64,000 nt of DNA from Cryptomeria japonica. Its lineage: Eukaryota > Streptophyta > Pinopsida > Cupressales > Cupressaceae. How positions within the stretch are numbered: the stretch's first letter is position 1; every line of letters begins with the position of its first letter. The notes beneath the pieces are model-generated. The model was not told where the DNA came from and searched no databases. It saw only the letters and a list, made by a program, of their open reading frames with translations. A program made the position numbers and the translations under genes. The stretch covers positions 569,985,152-570,049,151 of the forward strand of contig NC_081410.1 in the NCBI RefSeq assembly GCF_030272615.1. Reading direction: 5' to 3'. Shown here in pieces: positions 57,233-64,000 of this stretch.

Positions 57233-60200
57233 TCCACCTCTGCACTTGAATATATAGCAAACCCTAGTGTAGTCGAGGTCATAAAACGCCCTAGGCCCAT
57301 GTTTCAACTAGTTCCCGAAGTAGCAAAGAAAGATGACAATGTAGGTGCTTTCTCACAAATTCCAAAAGGAGTTGTTTTTGCTGAAGACCCCATAATTTAC
57401 ATTCACTGCAACATAGAGGAATTGGGAGATGAAGAGATCAAAACTATGTATAAAACTGTCATATGTGATAACTTCGGAAATGTGAAACCAGAACATAAAA
57501 TCATTGAAACCCTAGGATTTACTGAAATCCTCGGCATTCCTGAATTTCCCAAGGATGTGATCAGGATAGTCTTAAGCAAGGTACATGGTGAATTTTTCTG
57601 GTTAGATGTAATTCACAAAATCACCAAGGAAGTTGTGAAAGCTGTCACAGGGTTATCGACCACCGGTAAAAGGCCAGACAAAACTAAGAAGGTCTCCAAT
57701 GACCTAGTTATGAACCTAACTGGTGCAACATCTGACAGAAGGTCCTTGAGGGTAAATGATGTAATAGATATAAATGTGAGATTTGTTAGCATGATTTTAG
57801 GGTATAAAGCTACTCATACAAATAGACTCAACTCAGTTTCAAGTTTATGCATTAAGAGTGCTTATGATATGGTTACAGATAATACAAAAATTGATATATG
57901 TGAGTGGTCGAAGGATAAGTTAATTGACAACCTAGGCAAGATTAAGAAGGGTAAGAAAGGAACTTTTAGGTTTGGAAATCTACTAGTATGTTTGATGCTA
58001 CATATAACCAAACAAGTTCCCGGTATAGGTTACAAAGAACTTGGATTTGATATATCGGTAGGTAAATAGCTAACAGAATTATTCAACAATATGGGAGAAG
58101 ATAAGGAAAACAATATCCATGATTTCTTTCAAGCACTTAAGGCCAAAATAAAGAAGAGAATCAGATTATCACAAAAGATTGTTGACAAATATAAGGATGA
58201 AATATGTTTTGTAATAAAAAAGCATGAAATCTGGATGGAAGCAGTCATCCCAAGAACAATCTGGGTAACAAAGATGGGCTACAAAACAGATGATCATATA
58301 ATTGAGACTTATGCTAAATCACTTCTGGAAGCACCAAACGAACCAAAGGAAGAAGTATTTGGCAATGCTGAGACTATAGAAAAACAAATAAAATCTAAGA
58401 AGAGAGTGAAAAAGGTTGAGGTAGTTGTGAGAAGAGGCTCTAGACAGGCAAAAGCTATTAAAGAAGATGTGTTAAAACAAACCGGTATCACTGAGGATGA
58501 GCTATGAACTCTACAGCCTGAGACTCATCTATCACTGGTAGGCACTTCTTCGGAGAGTGGCATGCCTGCAGATTTCAAAAGAGTTGTAAGGAAAAGAGAT
58601 CCCTAACCGACAACCACACCCTCACCTAGGAGGACAAGACAAAAACAACAAGTAGTAAGATCATTGGTTAAGAAGACTACACCAAAGAAGAAACTGACAC
58701 CCAAGAAGAAGAAGAGAACAAAACAAAACTTGGCTCCTCTCGATATACTATTGAATGAAATTACAGAAGAAGGGAAATTGAAGAATATAGAGAAACTGTA
58801 TGACACTCTGACAACAGATGAAAAAGAACAAGTAGAAAACAGTGTTATGTTGCATATGGACATGTATAAGAAATTTTTGATGGAAGTTGTCGATGAAGTA
58901 CCAGATGAACTATTCAAAAGACTGGAAGCAAGGAGACAAGCAGTAATAGAACTTGACAAGAAAATCAAGATAGAAAAGCTACTTGCTGTGTACCTAGTGA
59001 ACTCACCTAAAGAAATTGATGATTTAATTGCTGAAGCCAACCGGTCAGTATTCTCTACTACACACCGGCACATTGCATTAATGGTTGGAAGAGTCAATGA
59101 GGTGACTGAAGAAACATAAAATGCATGGGATATATTCCTAGTTGAAAAAGAAAAATAGGAAGAATACCAGAACCCCAAACCAATAAAGGTATATCAGAAA
59201 GAAAGAGATAAGGGAAAAGGAAAGGTTGGTGCACCTCCGAGTATTAAAGTAAAAGACAACTTATCCCCACCTTAAATTACATCACCGGTAACAGCAACTA
59301 CATAAGATCAACCGGCAGTTGAAAGTATGGATGTAGAGGATGTCAATCCTAATCCTGAAGTCTTATACATAGTCGATGTTGATACACAAAAGATCAACAT
59401 TGTGGTAGACAAAGATACAACTGGTAAGACTGAAATGGCTAGTGAGCCACCGGTAGCTGAGCAAACCATTAAAACACAAGAGAAACTGGCAGATGACAAA
59501 GAACAATAGGCAGAAGCTCAAACTGAGACAGTGCAACAAGAAAAGTAACAGAAACAGGAACAGGTTCATGAGGAAATAGTGCCACCAGCAACTGGAGAAG
59601 TACACAAACCATTGCTTAAAGAAATGCAAACACAAACAGACCTACCAGAGGTCACAACAAGCTTGGTTACTTCTTCCACCGGTGGAATTCAGAATGTTGG
59701 TTCCTTCTCAGCAGGCCACAAACCAACAAATGTAACTGAAGTACTTTTGGATTGAATCAAAAGGATAACAAATTGTAGTTCACAGGATTACAAAGCTATA
59801 GATGACACAATCCCAATTTTGAAGGTAATTGCTCCTAACTGTAATATAGACAATAAAGATTCTTTAGGACAACCTGATACTTTGTGTAAATATATCATAG
59901 AGAACATTGAGAAAATAAAGGAAGAGACATTGAAGGACAAAGTAGAAATTGAAAAGCAAAAATTCTTTGAAGATCAAATAAAGAAGTGTACTAGGGATTT
60001 TGACACAGTTCTACTGGAACTGTGTAACTTATTGAAAGAGTACAAAACTCTGTACAAGGACACCTGTAAGACAAACTTTTTGATTATAGACATAGATAAG
60101 AAAATAAGCAAGGTACAGGATGAAATCAATAAACTTGTTGATAATTTTGTTAACTCACCTGATACATTATCAGTTTTTGAGCAAAAGATAACAAATTTTG

Positions 60201-60487
60201 AGGAAGAATTACTTAAATTAGAAAGAGAAAAGGAGAGAATAGTGAATAAGGAAAAGGATCTGAGATTAAAACTAAGTCCAAGATTGGACTATCTAGCATC
60301 ATTACGGAAGGAAATATCTAAGGCACTAATACAGGGACAAAAAACATCGGCAGAGCATTTGCAGCACCTCACCGGTACAACTAAAAGAACAGAGACAACA
60401 ATAAGAGACAGTAAAAAGTTTAAGGAGAGTATAAACTTGATTTTGGCGGATCTATTTCAAATTGTAACTACCCAATTACAAGGTTGA
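57233..60487 (+). pseudogene. Element B accessory ORF (MASTS family, about 1,085 codons)
   Basis: It is a full-length homologue of the element A ORF, missing only the first two codons because the inverted fragment joins at codon 3. The order is the same: SRVHGE-like segment (SKVHGEFFWLDVIHKITKE), basic stretch (TPKKKLTPKKKKRTKQN), Pro/Glu linker, coiled-coil end (LRLKLSPRLDYLASLRKEI). All 3.25 kb stay in one frame. Ten stops break it: 58067, 58505, 58604, 59117, 59156, 59273, 59303, 59507, 59546 and 59753. Several differ from A by a single base. Because A and B carry different stops, both descend from an intact ancestor. Function is unknown. Confidence 0.75.
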
Positions 60488-60528
60488 AACTACAAACTCT
60501 ACTGGCATCTTGACAACCTTTGTCATTG

Positions 60529-60684
60529 ATGCCAAAGGGGGAGTAGTGGTATGAGAAAATTCAAATATCACAGGAATCATATGCTCAGGAGGAGCACACA
60601 TTTTTGGTAACATTTTTTTTCACATTTTTGGATACACTTTTGAAATTTCTCATGAGTCTTGCCATCAATGCCAAAGGGGAAGAT
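60529..60684 (+). promoter_or_regulatory. Two polypurine tracts of element B
   Basis: CCAAAGGGGGAGTAG lies near 60532 and CCAAAGGGGAAGAT ends at 60684, directly before the LTR. The second has one G changed to A inside the purine run. Confidence 0.75.
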
Positions 60685-61479
60685 TGTTGGCATATGCACA
60701 CTCCAATGAGACATTGTATGTGATTGAAGGTTTTGTCATTGACGACAACCTTACAATCCTATGGCACTGGCAAGGCATTACACCAGCAAGATAGTTCATC
60801 CCCATCAACATATCACACTCTACACTGGCACAAAGAAAGGAAGCATACCGGCACAGAGGCCGACATGATTTTTGTTGTATTACATTTTGTTTATTATTGT
60901 AAAAACCTTGTAAGCTGACTTGGCAAGTTGTAAAATGACTCTTGTATATAAAGAGATCATTGTAGACATTTTGTATGTAAGTGATGTAAGCAAAAAAGGA
61001 AGACATTAGGCAGACCTACTATGTGAAATATAGGTTAAAGGTTTTATGTAAAGAACAGAGTAGAAACCGGTACTGGATTAGGCATTATAGATGCTATTGT
61101 AAAGCAGTACAAGATATTGGATTTGTATAATCCACATTGTAAGTCAGTGAGACTTCACATTGAGCAGTGAGCTCTAGGCAGTTGGCCTTCCTGCATGTGC
61201 AGGCCCCCTTTTGTAAGTAATATTCTCTTATTGGCCAGTAAGTGGATATTGTGGGTCACAAATACCACCGAGGTTTTTCCCACACCGGGTTTCCTCGTTA
61301 AATCCTTGTGTTATGGTGTGATTTTCATGTGGATGTTTTTAATTCTATTTATTTCATTATTTCTTGCATACCGGTACACTATTATAATATGTTCTGCATG
61401 TTTTAAGATAAGAAATTATGTACACCGGTTAGATACTGATTCACCCCCCCCCCCCTCAGTATATGTGAGTTTCCTAACA
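60685..61479 (+). repeat. 3' LTR of element B (795 bp)
   Basis: The ends are TGTTGGCATATGC and TTTCCTAACA; it is a close relative of the element A LTR. A TATA box (GTATATAAAGAG) lies near 60945. The poly-C tract here is 12 C long. No 5' LTR remains; the left part of B was replaced by the inverted fragment. Confidence 0.88.
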
Positions 61480-62410
61480 CATGCACATGTAGGAAGGCAC
61501 ACTGCCTTGAGCATACTGCTCATCACAATGGAGTCTCATTGACTACAAAATAGGTTAACCACCTGAAAATATTTGGACAACAATCCAAAAAGAAGAACTG
61601 CCTATGATAGCATCAAACATGCCAGAATGGAGTTTCAATTAAGCTCAATACCAGAGGTCTAAAACCTCTTACATAAACCCAAATCGATCACCTATGATCG
61701 ACCAAATCCTCTGCATGAATGATTATTACATTATTCGCTCCTTGCCTATTATCTACAATGAGATCTTACATATATTTATACAAACCCTGGACCTAAACAA
61801 TTAGGTTGGCCACCCAAATGATAATTCAATAGATCCATTACATAATCTTGAAATAGAATCATAAAACATGTCATCCTAAGGCCAAACAAACACCATCCAA
61901 TTAATAAGACATCCCGAAAGCACATCATAAGGATCCACCAACATGTTTCATGAAATCGGTCCATAACCTAGATAGCACCAGACCTAAATTAGATCCACAC
62001 ATGCCAAAGCAATGACACTAATCAGTTAAGGCATGAACACAATCACCATCATCATCCTAAATCCCTTCTAGAAGTCACACCAACACCATTTATGCACTAT
62101 ATCAAAGATCTTCAATAAAGCTTTGTCGATGAAACCCTTACCGAACCTACACAGTAGGCTTACTAGAACATAAGATAGCATCCGATCATCAAGTCAATAC
62201 TAACTGTCTGAAACATACTTCAGAAGCATATGAACCATTCATACAAACTTATTCCATCACTCAAATCATACTAGTCACAATCAACTAATAATCTTCCCAA
62301 TCCAATCCTTCTACCAGAAGCCAGTAAACAACCATAATAGCTAGTGTTGACATCAATGGTAAAACATCAATGCAACACATAATCAATTCCTTCATATTTC
62401 CAACAGGATA

Positions 62411-62466
62411 CATGATCTTCCTCAAGTTGTTAGACTTATTCCAAGGCACCAGGCTCTGATACCAAT
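62411..62466 (-). promoter_or_regulatory. Primer-binding site and leader start of element F
   Basis: The minus strand reads ATTGGTATCAGAGCCTGG directly after the LTR; TGGTATCAGAGC (62453-62464) is a perfect tRNA-iMet complement. The rest of the leader is cut by LTR G and resumes at 56582. Confidence 0.9.
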
Positions 62467-63598
62467 TGTTGGAATCCAAGAACACTAAGAGGGGGGGGGG
62501 GGGGGGGGTGAATCAGTGTTCTCCTGATATTAATTTTAACCCTATTAGCACAACAACTTAGTAACCGGTATGCATAAAAGAAAATAACAAGTAATAATGC
62601 AACCACAAAGATCAACACCATAACACAAAGATTTATACGTGGAAAACCTCAAGGAGGAAAAACCATAGTGGGATTGGTGACCCACAATATCTATCCACTG
62701 ATCAGATGAATAAATAGTACATATAAGGGGCCTACACATGCAGGAAGGCACACTGCCTAGATCGCACTTCTCATCACAAAAGGAGCCTCACTAACTACAA
62801 GAAATCTTTGGACTACAATCCAGAAAGAAGATTGAATTGCAAGTATAGCATCTCCTATGCCTAAGTACAGTTTCTGTTAAGCTCAATACTGAAGGTCTTA
62901 AACCTCTTACACAAACCCAATTTGATCACCTATGATCGACCAAATACTCTGTATATGAATATAACCTTATTCGCACACAAATAATCCCACAACCATCCAT
63001 GACCGTGATCTACAAAGAGATCCTACATCATATTTATAAAAACCCGGGACCTAAACAATTAGGTCGGCCACCTAAAAGATAATACAATAAATTCAATACA
63101 GAAACCCGTAAACCAATGATAACCCAAGTCGGCCAGAGACCGAAACAACATTAACCAAATAATAAATCCAACCGGAAATGCATTGGGTGCATCCACCAAC
63201 ACATTACACAAATTGGTCCATAACCAAGGAGAATAACACAAAATAGCACCGAACCTAAAATAGGTCGCCATAAGACAAATGCAACACCACCAATCAACTA
63301 GAACATGAACAAGATAACCATCAATATCCTAAGAGCGGTAACCAAAAGGCTTATTAGAACATATGATAGCTTCCAGAACACCAAATCCCAAACCAAATGA
63401 ATGTGACACGCACATGAATGACCAAACCAAACCATTACCACCAATCAGAACATATCGGAGAATATCAGAGATGGTCTCCTGATCAACATCACAATCCAAC
63501 CACTCTACTGAAACCTGGTAGATAACCAAAGAAGCTAGTGTTGACATCAATGACAAACATCAATGCAACACATAATCAATTCCTCCAAATTGCCAACA
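62467..63598 (-). repeat. 5' LTR of element F (1132 bp, intact)
   Basis: Minus-strand ends are TGTTGGCAATTTGG and GGATTCCAACA, with a TTTATAAATA TATA-like site near 63030. An 18-base G run (62491-62508) sits at the poly-C/G position of U5. The outer flank is CTCTA, matching the left side of F. Confidence 0.92.
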
Positions 63599-63603
63599 CT
63601 CTA

Positions 63604-64000
63604 CAATTTTCTATTTAAATAAAATAAAAAATTATATTTTCAAGTTTTAAATTGTTCAGTGAAGTCCAACCTAACAATTTTGAGAAGAGGTAGATATGCC
63701 ACATGTCATTATTTCACAACATTTAAATCTTATTAATTTTGACACGCAAAAAAGTTACACCATTAGCCTAGTATATGGATCAAATATTTAGTGGAGTTTA
63801 TTGCTCTTAACTTATTAGGCTATAATCACATTTAAAAGATCCTCGATTTTTCATGATGGGACACAAAAAGAAATATAAAATATTGAGAAGGTCAACATCT
63901 TGCACTATTGGTTATTGAGTATGAAGTTATCAACAGGTGAACCCAATACAATAAAGAAAGGAAAGTGACAAAAATTCTTTTGGGATATGTGTCATCTTTT
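63604..64000. other. Right flank of element F
   Basis: About 400 bp of AT-rich DNA with no recognisable gene or repeat end, and with no matching sequence noticed elsewhere in the window. Confidence 0.5.

Larger units (their letters stand above)
56583..62405 (-). repeat. LTR G (solo-like), split by element B
   Basis: Target duplications GGATA lie at 56578-56582 and 62406-62410. The left part 56583-56730 carries the poly-G end motif (CTGAGAGGGGGGGTGAGTGAATC). The right part 61480-62405 resembles the outer part of the F LTR and on the minus strand starts TGTTGGAAATATG. No interior of its own is seen, so it is read as a solo LTR in the F 5' interior. The TG end is offset by two bases (AC before TGGTGG), so the left boundary is slightly uncertain. 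Confidence 0.65.
22470..63598 (-). mobile_element. Element F: Sirevirus-like Copia element expanded to 41 kb by nested insertions
   Basis: It is bounded by CTCTA at 22465-22469 and 63599-63603. The 5' LTR is intact at 62467-63598; the 3' LTR is split into 22470-23272 and 53145-53529 by element C. The interior (53530-56582 plus 62411-62466) holds polypurine tracts, RNase H and integrase remnants, gag and a primer-binding site, and is interrupted by LTR G. Protease, most of integrase and the reverse transcriptase core are deleted. Without insertions F would be only about 5.4 kb. It is the oldest layer of this nest, having received all the others directly or indirectly. Confidence 0.88.

Noticed and set aside
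61195-61542. Hydrophobic frame resembling a membrane protein at the end of the B LTR
   Set aside because: It is U5 sequence of the LTR, and the same frame recurs in the A LTR (9074-9301).
1-64000. CRISPR arrays, bacterial operons, rRNA or tRNA genes
   Set aside because: None seen; spliced genes, LTRs and tRNA-iMet primer sites show plant nuclear DNA.

Overview
The window is plant repeat DNA with no intact host gene. It consists of decayed LTR retrotransposons nested in one another, plus one large En/Spm (CACTA) DNA transposon. Plant hallmarks are primer-binding sites matching initiator tRNA-Met (TGGTATCAGAGC), a TNP2 transposase with DUF4218 and DUF4216 regions, and a captured PLS-class PPR fragment. 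The style of the PPR fragment and the density of old, nonsense-riddled elements suggest a gymnosperm, probably a conifer. That is inference and no species is claimed.

Left third (1-22464). A Ty3/gypsy element on the minus strand (gag, long leader, 5' LTR at 4018-4810) abuts, and probably interrupts, a plus-strand LTR element here called A (4811-9303). A lies in the integrase of an older chromovirus-like Ty3 copy (9304-10556). Next come an LTR fragment, a decayed element D (13097-18252) whose 3' LTR holds a coding-free LTR element I (15098-17824), and an unassigned stretch containing a complete 370-bp TRIM (20322-20691) with AATTG target duplications.

Right two thirds (22465-63603). One Sirevirus-like Copia element, F, spans 22470-63598 between CTCTA target duplications and has been swollen by later insertions. 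Its 3' LTR is split by minus-strand element C (23273-53144). The 3' LTR of C is split by Copia element E (24104-32721, TAAAA duplications), which itself carries a solo LTR H (29866-30999, CTCCT duplications). The 5' LTR of C is split by the CACTA element (39237-53095, ATC duplications). The 5' end of F is split by LTR G (56583-62405, GGATA duplications), which holds element B (about 56731-61479).

The most unusual content is a protein family of about 1,000-1,090 residues carried by A, B and C, and perhaps in diverged form by D. It lies between gag, or a 5' leader, and the polypurine tract, where Sireviruses carry an env-like ORF. It has a conserved MASTS start, a conserved SRVHGE segment, a lysine/arginine-rich nuclear-signal-like stretch and a coiled-coil C terminus. 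No membrane or signal segment is evident and I cannot assign it to a known family. In A and C it is preceded by similar AT-rich, TATA-bearing sequence that may be an internal promoter. A second unrecognised gene of about 1,000 codons runs antisense to the transposase inside the CACTA element.

Decay is mostly by nonsense codons in otherwise continuous frames. Many sit where a paralogue or the family has Gln, Trp or Arg, as expected from deamination of methylated cytosines in silenced DNA.
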